Source: an uncultured Gammaproteobacteria bacterium (GTDB taxonomy: Bacteria; Pseudomonadota; Gammaproteobacteria; Pseudomonadales; UBA5518). From it: a stretch of 53,457 nt of DNA. The stretch spans positions 1 to 53,457 of the forward strand of contig CAIYPF010000076.1 in NCBI GenBank assembly GCA_903928015.1. The letters are read 5' to 3'. The notes under the pieces are model-generated. The model was not told where the DNA came from, did no database searches, and was given only the letters and a program-made list of their open reading frames with translations. The position numbers and the translations under genes were made by a program. How positions within the stretch are numbered: position 1 is the first letter of the stretch; each line of letters opens with the position of its first letter. Of the stretch, positions 18,556 to 27,689 are shown piece by piece.

Positions 18556-18648
18556 GGAGAAGTGGCCGAGAGGCTGAAGGCGCGCCCCTGCTAAGGGCGT
18601 ATAGGGTTAATAGCTCTATCGAGGGTTCGAATCCCTCCTTCTCCACCA
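18556..18648 (+). tRNA. tRNA-Ser(GCU)
   Basis: A seven-base acceptor stem (GGAGAAG / CTTCTCC), a D-arm with G-G-C-C-G-A-G, an anticodon loop with GCT at 18590-18592, a long class II variable arm (about 18599-18620) and the T-loop TTCGAAT define a serine tRNA for AGC/AGU codons. CCA is encoded. The discriminator base (18645) is A, whereas E. coli tRNA-Ser species carry G. Confidence 0.96.
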
Positions 18649-18656
18649 CCTTCTGC

Positions 18657-18689
18657 AAAACCCTCTATCAGGCGGACTTCGAGGGTTTT
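18657..18689. terminator. Rho-independent terminator, possibly bidirectional
   Basis: AAAACCCTC and GAGGGTTTT form a nine-base perfect stem around a 15-base loop, shortly after the tRNA-Ser 3' end. The T-rich arm on either strand suits termination of the csrA-tRNA transcript. Confidence 0.7.
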
Positions 18690-18814
18690 CGCAAGCAGCA
18701 GCCCCATTGATGCTTTCTTCCACGGATCACGGTTTGATCGCCCGCTGAATCCGAATCTGTCTTGCCCGCGTCCACTATCCTGAGCTTTCAATCTCCCGCG
18801 TCAGGAGCGCCTCC

Positions 18815-19984
18815 ATGCCCTTCGATCCCCAATCCGCTACCGCCGCCTACATCGATGCGCTCGGCGCCGACGCGCTCGCGACGGCGCAGGCCTATACCCA
18901 CGGCAGCCACTGGCTGATCCTCTGGGGTCTTGTCGTCTCCGTGCTTGCAAGCTGCGTTGTCGTGCGTTGCCGCTGGCTTGAGCGCCTTGATGCCCGCAAA
19001 CCCGGCAAGGGACCGAACAGGCGCGCCTTCGTGATTGCGCTGGCAACTTTCGTGCTGCTGTCGCTGATAACACTGCCGTGGGATCTGTACTCGGGATGGT
19101 GGAGGGAGCGCAGTTACGGGCGCAGCAGCCAGCCGATCGGGGATTATCTGGGGCAGGGCACGTTGTCGATGCTGATTTCCTCGCTGCTTGCCGCGCTGTT
19201 CTTCATGGGTGTGTATGCACTCATGCGTCGCACCGGGCGGCTCTGGTGGGCCTGGTCGGCGGGGCTTGCGGCGGTGTCGGTGGCTGTGATGTTGCTGGTA
19301 TCGCCGGTGGTGATCGAGCCGCTCTTCAACGACTACAAGCCCGTGCCGCAGGGCGAGGTGCGTGATGCGCTCCTCGTGATGGCCGAGCGCGCGGGAGTGC
19401 CGGCCGATCGCATCTTCGTCTTCGACGGCTCGCGCCAGTCCAACAATTTCACGGCCAATGTCTCGGGCGTTGGCGCTTCGGCGCGTGTCGCGATTTCGGA
19501 CATCGCCTTCAAGGGTGCCTCACTGGACGAGGTGAAAGCAGTCACGGGTCACGAGATCGGCCACTACGTGCTGGGCCATGTCTGGCGCAGCGTGGGCATC
19601 CTCTCGCTGGTGGCGGCGGTGCTGTTCTTCCTCACCGACCGTCTGTATCCGGTCGCAGCACGCGCCATCGGCAGCTCCGCGGGTATTTCCGATCCGCTCG
19701 GATTGCCGGTGTTGCTGATGCTGGTGTCGGTGCTGGGCGTGCTCGCGCAACCGGCGCTCAATTCGCTCACCCGCATCAGCGAGTCCGAGGCAGACCGCTA
19801 TTCATTGCAGACAGTGGACCTTCCGGATGCGCTCGCCACCGCGCTGGTCAAAACGGCTGAATACAGGTACCCGCGGCCTGGCGTGGTCGAGGAGGTGCTG
19901 TTCTATTCACACCCCTCGGTGGAGAAGCGTGTGCGGGCGGCGATGGAGTGGAAGGCAGCGACGCTCACTTCGCCGGGTACTTGA
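18815..19984 (+). CDS. M48 family Ste24-like membrane metalloprotease
   Basis: The 389-residue protein has several transmembrane helices and the zinc motif H-E-I-G-H in G-H-E-I-G-H-Y-V-L-G-H, followed by E-S-E-A-D carrying the third ligand. The layout (helices, N-terminal extension, motif near residue 250, further helices, C-terminal H-P-S-V-E-K-R-V) is that of CAAX prenyl protease 1/Ste24 rather than the shorter HtpX. Bacteria lack classical prenylated CAAX substrates, so a membrane quality-control role is more likely. Its last 20 bases overlap the convergent amidohydrolase gene. Confidence 0.93.
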   Translation: MPFDPQSATAAYIDALGADALATAQAYTHGSHWLILWGLVVSVLASCVVVRCRWLERLDARKPGKGPNRRAFVIALATFVLLSLITLPWDLYSGWWRERSYGRSSQPIGDYLGQGTLSMLISSLLAALFFMGVYALMRRTGRLWWAWSAGLAAVSVAVMLLVSPVVIEPLFNDYKPVPQGEVRDALLVMAERAGVPADRIFVFDGSRQSNNFTANVSGVGASARVAISDIAFKGASLDEVKAVTGHEIGHYVLGHVWRSVGILSLVAAVLFFLTDRLYPVAARAIGSSAGISDPLGLPVLLMLVSVLGVLAQPALNSLTRISESEADRYSLQTVDLPDALATALVKTAEYRYPRPGVVEEVLFYSHPSVEKRVRAAMEWKAATLTSPGT

Positions 19985-21302
19985 AGAGCAGCCCGCCCTT
20001 CACCACCACTGGCACCTTCTCGAGCAGCGTGATGTCCTCGAGCGGATTGCCCGGCACGGCGATCAGATCGCCAAAGCGCCCCGGTGCCAGCGCGCCCACG
20101 CGATCCTCCCAGCCCATGTAGCGCGCAGATACGGACGTGGCCGCGCGGATGGCATCCATGGCAGGCATGCCGCGCGCGACCATGATGCGGAACTGCCTCC
20201 CGTTCAGGCCGTGCGGGTACACCGCTGCATCGGTGCCGTAGACGATCGGCGCGCCGGCCTTCCACGCCTTGGTGAACACCTGTCGCTGCGCCTCGGTGGT
20301 TTCGTCGTTCTTGCGCAGAAATTCCTCGGGCCAGCCCTGCTCACGACCAACGGTTGCGATGTAGTCGCCGTTGTACACGTCCATCGAAAGCGCGACCTTG
20401 CGTTTCGCGGCGAGCGCGATGGCTTCGTCGTCGGCGAGCGAAGCGTGTTCGATGGTGTCTGCGCCGGCTTCGATCGCCTCTTTGATCGATTGCGCACCGT
20501 GCGCATGCGCCGCCACCTTGATGCCGGCGGCGTGCGCCACCTGCACCACGGCACGCAGTTCCTCGGGCGTCATCTCGGGCGAACCCGGCACGCCGCCGTA
20601 GGCGAGCACCGCGCCCGAGGCGATCACCTTGATGAAATCCACGCCGTGCGCCACCGCAAGGCGCGCTTTTTCCGCAAACTGCTCCGGCCCGCGGGCCACA
20701 CCCATGCGCACATGTGCGGGGATGTCTTTCTCCGCCACACCGGGAACCAGCAGATCGCCGCCACCACCGGGGATCGTGAGGTAGATGCCGGCGGCCTGTA
20801 TGCGTGGCCCTGCCACTTCGCCGCGGTTCACGCGGTCACGGATGTCGTTTTCCGCCCAGGCGATATACGCGCCGGGGCTGCGTATCGTGGTGAAGCCTGC
20901 GGCCAGCGTGATGTTGGCGTTCTCCTGCGCGACCACGCGCTGCGTCGCCGCGTCACGGGTGAAGTAGATGCGCAGATCGTGCGTGTCGTTGGGGCGGTCG
21001 GCGATGTGGTCGTGCATGTCAATCAGGCCGGGCAGGCAGGTGTGCTTGCCCAGGTCCAGCACTTCGCCCTGCACGGTGGCGCCTGCCGTGGGGCCGGCGT
21101 AGGTCACGCGGCCCTCGCGAATGATCACCGTTGCGTCACGCACGGGCGTGTCCGAGATCCCGTCTATCAGCATTCCGCAGCGCACCGTGAGCGTGCCGGA
21201 ATCGGGCCTGAACGGCGCCGTGGCAAGCTGCGGCGCAGCGCCTGCCCCAGCCGCTGAAAACAGCGCAAACAGGCAGGCCGAAACTCTGGCAGGGGTTCTC
21301 AT
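19965..21302 (-). CDS. Exported metal-dependent amidohydrolase (imidazolonepropionase-like)
   Basis: The start chosen gives 445 residues with a signal peptide (about 1-23, A-G-A-G-A-A-P) and GAGGA upstream. Metal-site features in order are L-I-D-M-H-D-H, V-A-A-H-A-H-G, T-I-E-H-A-S-L and Y-G-T-D-A-A-V, the TIM-barrel layout of the amidohydrolase superfamily (COG1228). The exported members include Xaa-Pro and other dipeptidases, so a periplasmic peptidase or lactonase is possible; no substrate is readable. It converges on and overlaps the M48 gene. Confidence 0.9.
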   Translation of the reverse strand: MRTPARVSACLFALFSAAGAGAAPQLATAPFRPDSGTLTVRCGMLIDGISDTPVRDATVIIREGRVTYAGPTAGATVQGEVLDLGKHTCLPGLIDMHDHIADRPNDTHDLRIYFTRDAATQRVVAQENANITLAAGFTTIRSPGAYIAWAENDIRDRVNRGEVAGPRIQAAGIYLTIPGGGGDLLVPGVAEKDIPAHVRMGVARGPEQFAEKARLAVAHGVDFIKVIASGAVLAYGGVPGSPEMTPEELRAVVQVAHAAGIKVAAHAHGAQSIKEAIEAGADTIEHASLADDEAIALAAKRKVALSMDVYNGDYIATVGREQGWPEEFLRKNDETTEAQRQVFTKAWKAGAPIVYGTDAAVYPHGLNGRQFRIMVARGMPAMDAIRAATSVSARYMGWEDRVGALAPGRFGDLIAVPGNPLEDITLLEKVPVVVKGGLLFKYPAK

Positions 21303-21383
21303 GACGGGCGTCCTCGGAGTGAACGGGGCGATCATAGCCCATCGGCTGTTATCCTCTGCCCTCTACACCACGGCGGCATCCCC

Positions 21384-22286
21384 ATGACCCGACTCCTCTT
21401 CCTCGATGGCGGCACCGGCCGCGAGCTCAACCGCATTGGCGCTCCCTTCCGGCAGCCGGAGTGGTCGGCGCTCGCACTGATCGAGGCACCGGAGTTCGTC
21501 AGCCGCGTGCATCAGGCCTACGTGGACGCAGGCGCGGACATCATCACCACCAACAGCTATGCGCTGGTGCCGTTTCATCTGGGCGAAGAGCGCCACGCCC
21601 GCGATGCGGCGCGTCTTGCCGCGCTCTCGGGTGAACTCGCGCGTGATGTCGCGCGTCGCGCCCCGCATCCGGTGCGTGTTGCGGGGTCGCTGCCGCCGGT
21701 GTGTGGCTCGTATCGCGCGGATCTCTTCGATACCGCAGCAGCACGACCCTTGCTCGAGGTGCTGGTCGCTGCGTTGCGGCCCTTTGTCGATCACTGGCAG
21801 GGCGAGACGCTCAGCGCGATTGCCGAGGCGCGCCTGCTGCGCGATGTGATCGGGCAGGACGGCAAGCCGCTGTGGATTTCCTTCACGCTCTGCGATACCG
21901 GCGAGCACGGCGATACGCCCTGCCTGCGTTCCGGCGAGACGGTGGAGCAGGCCGTGCGCGTGGCCGTGGAACTGGGCGCCGGGGCCGTGCTTTTCAATTG
22001 CAGCCAGCCCGAGGTGATGGGTGCGGCAGTGTCGGTGGCGGTGGAGCTGCTCTCGGGGCTTGCTCCCTCGGTGCGCGTGGGTGTCTACGCGAACGCCTTC
22101 CCGCCCATGTCGGCCGAGGCCGAGGCCAACTCCACCTTGTGCGACATCCGCGCCGATCTGGATCCCGAGGGTTATCTGCAGTGGGCCCGGGATTGGGTGC
22201 GCCGCGGCGCGAGCATCGTGGGCGGCTGCTGCGGCATCGGGCCGGAGCACATCGCGCGGCTGCGCGAGGCGCTTGCCGCGGGCTGA
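21384..22286 (+). CDS. Homocysteine S-methyltransferase family protein
   Basis: The 300-residue protein has the Hcy-binding TIM barrel: D-G-G-T-G-R-E-L at 8-15, zinc ligands C206 (F-N-C-S-Q-P-E) and C282-C283 in G-G-C-C-G-I-G. It lacks any cobalamin domain. This fits methyl transfer to homocysteine from S-methylmethionine or a similar donor (MmuM type), but broad-range demethylases of this family also exist. It shares an 81-base divergent region with the amidohydrolase and is followed seven bases later by a LuxR-type regulator. Confidence 0.9.
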   Translation: MTRLLFLDGGTGRELNRIGAPFRQPEWSALALIEAPEFVSRVHQAYVDAGADIITTNSYALVPFHLGEERHARDAARLAALSGELARDVARRAPHPVRVAGSLPPVCGSYRADLFDTAAARPLLEVLVAALRPFVDHWQGETLSAIAEARLLRDVIGQDGKPLWISFTLCDTGEHGDTPCLRSGETVEQAVRVAVELGAGAVLFNCSQPEVMGAAVSVAVELLSGLAPSVRVGVYANAFPPMSAEAEANSTLCDIRADLDPEGYLQWARDWVRRGASIVGGCCGIGPEHIARLREALAAG

Positions 22287-22293
22287 CAGCACC

Positions 22294-23124
22294 ATGGGAC
22301 GCCAGACCAGCATTCGCACCGACGCCCTCGCAGCCTTCCTCGGCCGTATCGATGCAGCCCTGCGCAGCAGCGATGCAGATGCGGCTCTGGGCTGTATCGC
22401 GCGCAGTTTTGACGCGCTGATCGAAGAGAGCCCGGTGTACTTCGGCATCTACCGGCGCGATGCGCCGCCGCTGGTGCTGGGGCCGGATGCCGGTGACGAG
22501 TGGAACCGCTCCTACACCGATGGCCACTATCTGCTCGATCCCAGCTACGAGGCCTTCCTGCGCATGGGCGAGAGTGTCTGCCTGTTGCCCGGGCAGGCCT
22601 TTCCGCGGGATTTCCGCAGCAGCGAGTACTACCTCTCCTATTACCGCCCTTTCGGCATGGTCGACGAGATCTCTTTCCTGCTCCGGCTTGACGAAAACAG
22701 CGCGGCCTATGTGTCTGTGATGCGACTCGGCAGCGCAAAGCCCTTCAGTGCCGCGGAGTGCCAGCGCCTCGAGTCGGTGCTGCCTGCCATAGATGCCGCC
22801 ATGCGCCATGCCTGTGGTCTGCACGTGCGCGGCGTGTCTTCGCCAGACGATGCAAGCCGGGCCTTGCACCGGCACCTGAGCGCGGCCTTCCGCGATTTTG
22901 GCAAGGACGCGCTGAGCGATAGGGAGTCCGAGGTCACCCGCCTGTTGCTGAAGGGGCTTGCGCCCAAGGTGGTGGGTCGAATGCTCGATATCGCGCCGGG
23001 CACGGTGCGCAATCACATCAAGAGCATCTACACCAAGCTCAGCGTGCGCTCGCAGGCGGAATTGCTGGCGGCGTTTTTCGATGCCCTGGGTGGTGAGCAG
23101 GGCAGGGAGCACGAGACCGAATAG
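22294..23124 (+). CDS. LuxR-type transcriptional regulator with GAF/PAS-like sensor
   Basis: The 276-residue protein ends in a LuxR helix-turn-helix: L-S-D-R-E-S-E-V-T-R-L-L-L-K-G, then V-R-N-H-I-K-S-I-Y-T-K-L. The N-terminal two thirds (with F-G-I-Y-R-R-D and Y-Y-R-P-F-G-M near the middle) look like a small-molecule sensor rather than a phosphoacceptor receiver, as the receiver aspartate pattern is absent. No LuxI-type synthase is nearby. It follows the methyltransferase closely and precedes the aminotransferase by 61 bases, so regulation of one or both is likely. Confidence 0.88.
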   Translation: MGRQTSIRTDALAAFLGRIDAALRSSDADAALGCIARSFDALIEESPVYFGIYRRDAPPLVLGPDAGDEWNRSYTDGHYLLDPSYEAFLRMGESVCLLPGQAFPRDFRSSEYYLSYYRPFGMVDEISFLLRLDENSAAYVSVMRLGSAKPFSAAECQRLESVLPAIDAAMRHACGLHVRGVSSPDDASRALHRHLSAAFRDFGKDALSDRESEVTRLLLKGLAPKVVGRMLDIAPGTVRNHIKSIYTKLSVRSQAELLAAFFDALGGEQGREHETE

Positions 23125-23185
23125 CCTCATAAGGGCAGGGACGGGCGATGGCGGGGCGGGCTATAAAACCGTTCAAAGCCAATGA

Positions 23186-24595
23186 ATGCGAAACAACGCC
23201 ATGAACGCGCCCCAGATCAGTCCCCGCGAGACCGGCCTCACCGAGGCTCTGGACCGTCGTCACCTGATGCATCCCTTTGCCGACCTGCACCACATGGCGC
23301 AGAGCGAGCGCACGGTCATCGCCCGCGCCAAGGGCAACTATGTGTGGGACGAGAGCGGACGCCGCTTCCTCGACGGGCTCGGCGGGATGTGGTGCAGCAA
23401 CATCGGTCACGGCCGCGAGGAAATGGCCGATGCCATCTCCGAGCAGGTGCGCACCCTCGATTACTACTCGCCCTTCGATGACCTCTGCAATCCGGCCATG
23501 GCCGATCTGGGCGCCAAGCTCGCGTCTTACGCGCCAGGCGACCTCAACCGCGTGATCTTCAGCACCTGTGGCTCCACAGCGGCAGATTCCGCGATCCGCA
23601 TCGTGCACCACTACTGGCACAGGCTCGGACAGCCGCAGCGACAGCACATCCTCACGCGCCACCACGCCTATCACGGCAGCACCTACATCACCGCCAGCCT
23701 GAGCGATCCCGGCTACTGCGATGGCTGGCTGCGCGAGGAGGGCTTCGTGCACCACCTGCAGTCGCCCTACATCTACCGCAACGGACGCGGGATGAGCGAG
23801 GCGGAGTTCTGTGACGTGCTGATTGCGGAGATGCGCAGCACCATCGAGTCCATCGGCCCCGACCGGGTGGCCTGTTTCATCGGCGAGCCGATCCAGGGTT
23901 CGGGCGGTGTGATCGTGCCGCCGGCGGGTTATCACCAGAGAAGCCTGGAGCTCTGCCACTCCTACGGCATCCTCTACATCAGCGACGAAGTGGTAACGGC
24001 CTTCGGTCGCTTGGGACACATGATTGCCTCCGAGGCGAGGTTCGGCATCACGCCCGACATCATCACCTGCGCGAAGGGCCTCACCTCGGGTTATGTGCCG
24101 CTTGCGGCCACCATCCTCTCGGATCGCATCCACGAGGTGCTCAGCGCGCCCGGTGCCTACTTCAATAACGGATTCACCTACAGCGGGCACCCGGTGGCCT
24201 GTCGGGCGGCGCTGAAGAATATCGAGATCATCGAGCGCGAAAAGCTCTGCGAGCGCGTGACGCGCATGGGGCCGCTGCTGGAAGAAGTGCTGGCGCCCTT
24301 GCGCGAACTGCCGTTGGTGGGCGATGTGCGCGGCAGCCGTTTCATGATGTGCGTGGAGTACGTGCAGGACAAGGAAGAGCGCCGGCTCTTCGATGGTTCG
24401 ACGCGGATCGGCAAGCGCATCTGGCGCAACTGCCAGAAGCGCGATCTGCTGGTGCGCCCGCTCGAGCATCTGAACGTCTTCTCGCCGCCGCTCACGCTGG
24501 AGGAGGACGAGATCCGCTTCATCGGTCGCGTCATGCACGATGCGGTGCTGGATACGGCTGACGAACTCACGCGCGAGGGTGTGCGGTTCGGCTGA
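23186..24595 (+). CDS. Class III (omega) aminotransferase, PLP-dependent
   Basis: The 469-residue protein has the fold-type I class III layout: C-G-S-T-A-A-D-S-A for the phosphate-binding region, Y-I-S-D267-E-V-V for the PLP pyridine contact, and K297 in C-A-K-G-L-T-S-G-Y as Schiff-base lysine. G-E-P-I-Q-G-S-G-G-V sits between them. It resembles the putrescine/diamine- or beta-alanine-pyruvate transaminases of pseudomonads. A start five codons later is also possible. TATAAA at 23162-23167 may be its -10 element under control of the upstream LuxR protein. Confidence 0.92.
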   Translation: MRNNAMNAPQISPRETGLTEALDRRHLMHPFADLHHMAQSERTVIARAKGNYVWDESGRRFLDGLGGMWCSNIGHGREEMADAISEQVRTLDYYSPFDDLCNPAMADLGAKLASYAPGDLNRVIFSTCGSTAADSAIRIVHHYWHRLGQPQRQHILTRHHAYHGSTYITASLSDPGYCDGWLREEGFVHHLQSPYIYRNGRGMSEAEFCDVLIAEMRSTIESIGPDRVACFIGEPIQGSGGVIVPPAGYHQRSLELCHSYGILYISDEVVTAFGRLGHMIASEARFGITPDIITCAKGLTSGYVPLAATILSDRIHEVLSAPGAYFNNGFTYSGHPVACRAALKNIEIIEREKLCERVTRMGPLLEEVLAPLRELPLVGDVRGSRFMMCVEYVQDKEERRLFDGSTRIGKRIWRNCQKRDLLVRPLEHLNVFSPPLTLEEDEIRFIGRVMHDAVLDTADELTREGVRFG

Positions 24596-24610
24596 TCCCG
24601 GGGCGCGTCG

Positions 24611-24672
24611 GTCGCGGGCATGGCCCGCTCCTACGGGGTAGGGGGTCGCGGGGATGGCCCGCTCCTGCGGGG
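24611..24672. repeat. Tandem direct pair of REP units
   Basis: Two head-to-tail units (GTCGCGGGCATGGCCCGCTC from 24611; GTCGCGGGGATGGCCCGCTC from 24645) are offset by 34 bases. The second ends directly against the TGA of the convergent flavoprotein gene at 24673-24675. The pair lies between two convergent genes. Confidence 0.85.
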
Positions 24673-26151
24673 TCAGGCTTGCGGTTTGCTGCCGGCGTGA
24701 CGGCCTGCGCGCCGTCCGAAGAACGTGGCCTCACCCAGGCATGTGCCGCTCGAATAACCCCGCGTGTCCTGCGCGATGTTCCAGGCGCAGGCGCCTGCGG
24801 CGTATAGCCCAGGCACCGCGCTGCCATCGCCGCGGCGCACTTCGGCATCGGCGCTGGTGCTCAATCCGCCCAGCGAAAATCCCGCGAATTTCGCCCGCCC
24901 CACCGACAGGTCGAAGGCCGCGTAGGGCGGCTGATCGAGCGCTTGCAGCCAGTCCGCGTACTTGTGGAAACCCGGGTCCTCGCCACGCGCGGCGGCGGCG
25001 TTGTAGTCCGCGAGCGTTTTCACCAGTGAGCCATGCGGCAAGCCCAGGCCTGACTCCATCGCCTCCACCGTCTCGTAGCCGTCCACCAGTGCCTGCTCGA
25101 AGAACTCGTACGGCGGATAGCCGAATGTCGCTGAATCCAGCACCAGATAGGCAATGCCATCCGGTTGCTCCGTCAGCATGCCGGCGCTGCGTCCGTGGTA
25201 GGAATCCTCGGCCACGAAGCGCTCGCCGCGCGCATTCACCATGATTCCCTTGATCATGCTCTCGGGCGGATACACGGGAGAGGTGAGGAAGGCCTGGTGA
25301 AGCCCCATCGGCGCGCCACCGGCTGATATCCCAAGCAGCAATCCCGCGCCGTCATCACCGGCAGTGCCGTGCTTGATGAGATCGCGCGGCATCCATGCAA
25401 GTTCTTGCTCGAACATCTGCTCGTTCATGATGTAGCCGCCCGCGGCGAGCACCACGGCAGAGCCGGCGCGCGCGTGTTTTGTCTGCCCGTCCCGTGTGTA
25501 GCGCAGCCCGATCACGCGGCCGTTTGTGTCCGCCACGAGATTGGCGGCGCGTGCATCGAAGACGCATTCCACGCCGGCGTTTTCCACTGCCCTCGCGAGA
25601 TGCTGCATGGCGAGGGCGCCACCACCGTCCGGTCCGTCGAAGGCCACCTTGTGGCCGCGTGGCGCGGGTTTCGCGATCTCGCGGAAGGGCCAGACTTTCT
25701 CGTTGCCGCTCCAGATCAGGCAGTCGCGCCCGGGCTGCATCGCCGCCTTGCCGGGGTAATAGCTGCGGTCGAAGGGCACGCCCTGCGCTTCGAGCCAGTG
25801 GAAGTGCGCCACGCTGCCTTCACAGTAGAGGCGGAGTTTTTCGGGATCGGGATCCGGCGTCAGCGCTTCGAGATACTTGTACATTTCCGCGGCGGAGTCC
25901 TCGAAGCCGCAAGCCTCTTGTACGGGCGTGCCGCCGCCGAGATAAAAATGCCCGCCCGCTATCCCCGACGTGCCTCCCGGCCCGCTTGCACGCTCCAGCA
26001 TCAGCACTCTCGCGCCACTCTCGCGCGCGCCGAGCGCCGCGCTCGCGCCGGCCGAACCGAAGCCGACCACGATCACGTCGGTGTCATGGTCCCAGTGGGC
26101 GACGTCGGATTCCGTGAGCAGTGCGGGCGGGTTTTGCGAAAGTGCGCTCAT
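24673..26151 (-). CDS. FAD-dependent oxidoreductase (fumarate reductase / 3-ketosteroid dehydrogenase type)
   Basis: The 492-residue flavoprotein starts with a dinucleotide fold V-I-V-V-G30-F-G32-S-A-G35 and an acidic M-L-E-R that binds FAD ribose. G-G-T-S-G-I-A-G-G near 59-67 and the C-terminal G-L-Y-A-A-G-A-C followed by G-Y-S-S-G-T complete the FAD_binding_2 pattern. Members oxidise or reduce C-C bonds in steroids, fumarate-like acids or aromatics. No signal peptide is seen, so it should be cytoplasmic. The M20 peptidase gene lies 25 bases upstream and is probably co-transcribed. Confidence 0.9.
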   Translation of the reverse strand: MSALSQNPPALLTESDVAHWDHDTDVIVVGFGSAGASAALGARESGARVLMLERASGPGGTSGIAGGHFYLGGGTPVQEACGFEDSAAEMYKYLEALTPDPDPEKLRLYCEGSVAHFHWLEAQGVPFDRSYYPGKAAMQPGRDCLIWSGNEKVWPFREIAKPAPRGHKVAFDGPDGGGALAMQHLARAVENAGVECVFDARAANLVADTNGRVIGLRYTRDGQTKHARAGSAVVLAAGGYIMNEQMFEQELAWMPRDLIKHGTAGDDGAGLLLGISAGGAPMGLHQAFLTSPVYPPESMIKGIMVNARGERFVAEDSYHGRSAGMLTEQPDGIAYLVLDSATFGYPPYEFFEQALVDGYETVEAMESGLGLPHGSLVKTLADYNAAAARGEDPGFHKYADWLQALDQPPYAAFDLSVGRAKFAGFSLGGLSTSADAEVRRGDGSAVPGLYAAGACAWNIAQDTRGYSSGTCLGEATFFGRRAGRHAGSKPQA

Positions 26152-26176
26152 GCTGCGGTCTCCGGTGTGATGTGCT

Positions 26177-27589
26177 TCAGGCGCCGTGGCGTTGCGCGTG
26201 CGCGGCAAGCACCTGCGACACGCAGACGGTGAGCTTGCGGGCGAATTCGATGTGCAGGAACTCGTTCGGGCCGTGCGCATTGGAGCCTGGCCCCAGCACG
26301 CCAGTGATCATGAATTGCGCCTCGGGGAAGGCCGCACCGAGCATGCCCATGAAGGGGATGCTGCCGCCTTCGCCCATGCACATGAACGCACGACCGAAAT
26401 TCTGCTGCGAGGCCTGCTCCAGCGCGGTTCCCAGCCACGGCGCCACGCTGGGCGCGTTCCAGCCGCCCTGTGCATCTGCTTCCAGTGCGATCTGCGCGCC
26501 GCTCGGCGGATCACGCGTGAGCTCGCGGGTCACGGCGGCGAGCGCGATATCGGCGTTCGCGGTTGGTGGCAGGCGGATGCTGAGCGCCAAAGACGTGTGT
26601 GGGCGCAGCACATTTCCTGCGGATTCCAGCGCGGGCATGCCTGCGGCACCCGTCACCGACAGCGTGGAGCGCCAGGTGCGGCCGAGGATGCGCTCGACGT
26701 TGTCGCCGCCCATCGGCTGCACGCCGGGCGCGAAGGGAAACTGCGTCCACACCTCGTCACCGAGCGCCGCCGCCATCTTCCGGACCTCGGCCATGCGGTC
26801 GGGCGGTACGTCGGCGTGCAGTTCGGGCAGACGCATGGCACCGGTGGTTTCGTCCTCGAGCCGTGTCAGCAGTTGCCGCAGCACGCGGAAGCTCGAGGGC
26901 ACAACACCCGAGGAAAATCCCGAGTGCACTCCCTCGCGCAGCACGGTGGCAGAGAGCTTCGCGTGGACCATGCCGCGCAGCGAGACGGTGAGCCAGAGCT
27001 GCTCGTAGTTGGCAGCGCCGGAATCGAGGCACACCACCAGGGACGGCGTGCCGATGCGATCGCGCAGGTATTCGATGTAAGCGGGCAGATCGTAGCTGCC
27101 CGACTCCTCGCAAGCCTCGATGATCACCACGCAGCGCGCGTGGGGCAGGCCCTGCTCCTGCAGCGCGAGGATGGCGGCGAGGGAGGCAAAGGCCGAGTAG
27201 CCGTCATCGGCGCCGCCTCGGCCGTAGAGCTTTCCGTCACGCAGCACCGGCGTCCACGGCCCCAGCCCGTCTTCCCAGCCGCTCATCTCGGGTTGCTTGT
27301 CGAGGTGGCCGTAGAGCAGAACCGTATCGTCGATGCTGCCCGGAATTTCCATGAAGATGAGCGGCGTGCGCCCGGGCAAGCGCAGCACCTCGAGTTGCAT
27401 GCCGCGCGGCGCGTGACGTCGGCACCAGCCCTCGACCAGTGTCACGGCGTCTTCCATGTAACCGTGCTGTTGCCAGTCGGCGTCGAAGTGGGGCGATTTG
27501 TTCGGGATGCGGATGTACTCGACCAGCGAGGGCAGGATGGAGTCCATCCAGAGCGGGTCGATCAGTCGGCGTGCGGCGCTGGAATCCAC
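26177..27589 (-). CDS. M20 family dipeptidase/deacylase
   Basis: I place the start at a GTG (27587-27589) with GGAGC seven bases upstream, giving 470 residues; an ATG 16 codons earlier lacks a ribosome site. The two-zinc site appears in order as Y-G-H-L-D-K-Q-P, G-R-G-G-A-D-D-G and E-A-C-E-E-S-G-S, with a late N-A-H-G-P-N-E-F-L-H. This matches the carnosinase/DapE-like M20 dipeptidases, which cleave dipeptides or N-acyl amino acids in the cytoplasm. It is divergent from a membrane methyltransferase. Confidence 0.9.
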   Translation of the reverse strand: MDSSAARRLIDPLWMDSILPSLVEYIRIPNKSPHFDADWQQHGYMEDAVTLVEGWCRRHAPRGMQLEVLRLPGRTPLIFMEIPGSIDDTVLLYGHLDKQPEMSGWEDGLGPWTPVLRDGKLYGRGGADDGYSAFASLAAILALQEQGLPHARCVVIIEACEESGSYDLPAYIEYLRDRIGTPSLVVCLDSGAANYEQLWLTVSLRGMVHAKLSATVLREGVHSGFSSGVVPSSFRVLRQLLTRLEDETTGAMRLPELHADVPPDRMAEVRKMAAALGDEVWTQFPFAPGVQPMGGDNVERILGRTWRSTLSVTGAAGMPALESAGNVLRPHTSLALSIRLPPTANADIALAAVTRELTRDPPSGAQIALEADAQGGWNAPSVAPWLGTALEQASQQNFGRAFMCMGEGGSIPFMGMLGAAFPEAQFMITGVLGPGSNAHGPNEFLHIEFARKLTVCVSQVLAAHAQRHGA

Positions 27590-27689
27590 GGCGTTGCTCC
27601 GGGTGCGGTATGTGGGCCGAAGTGTAACCAATGGCATGGGTGCCGTGGCGCGGGCACAATGGCCACGCCCATTCACACTGGACCGGCAT

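Noticed and set aside
18591..18791. Minus-strand open frame reading G-G-E-G-G-I-R-T-L-D
   Set aside because: It is the antisense of tRNA-Ser(GCU), a well-known source of false protein entries.
22294..23124. Quorum-sensing LuxR/LuxI pair
   Set aside because: No LuxI-type synthase is present, and the N-domain does not show clear homoserine-lactone-binding residues.
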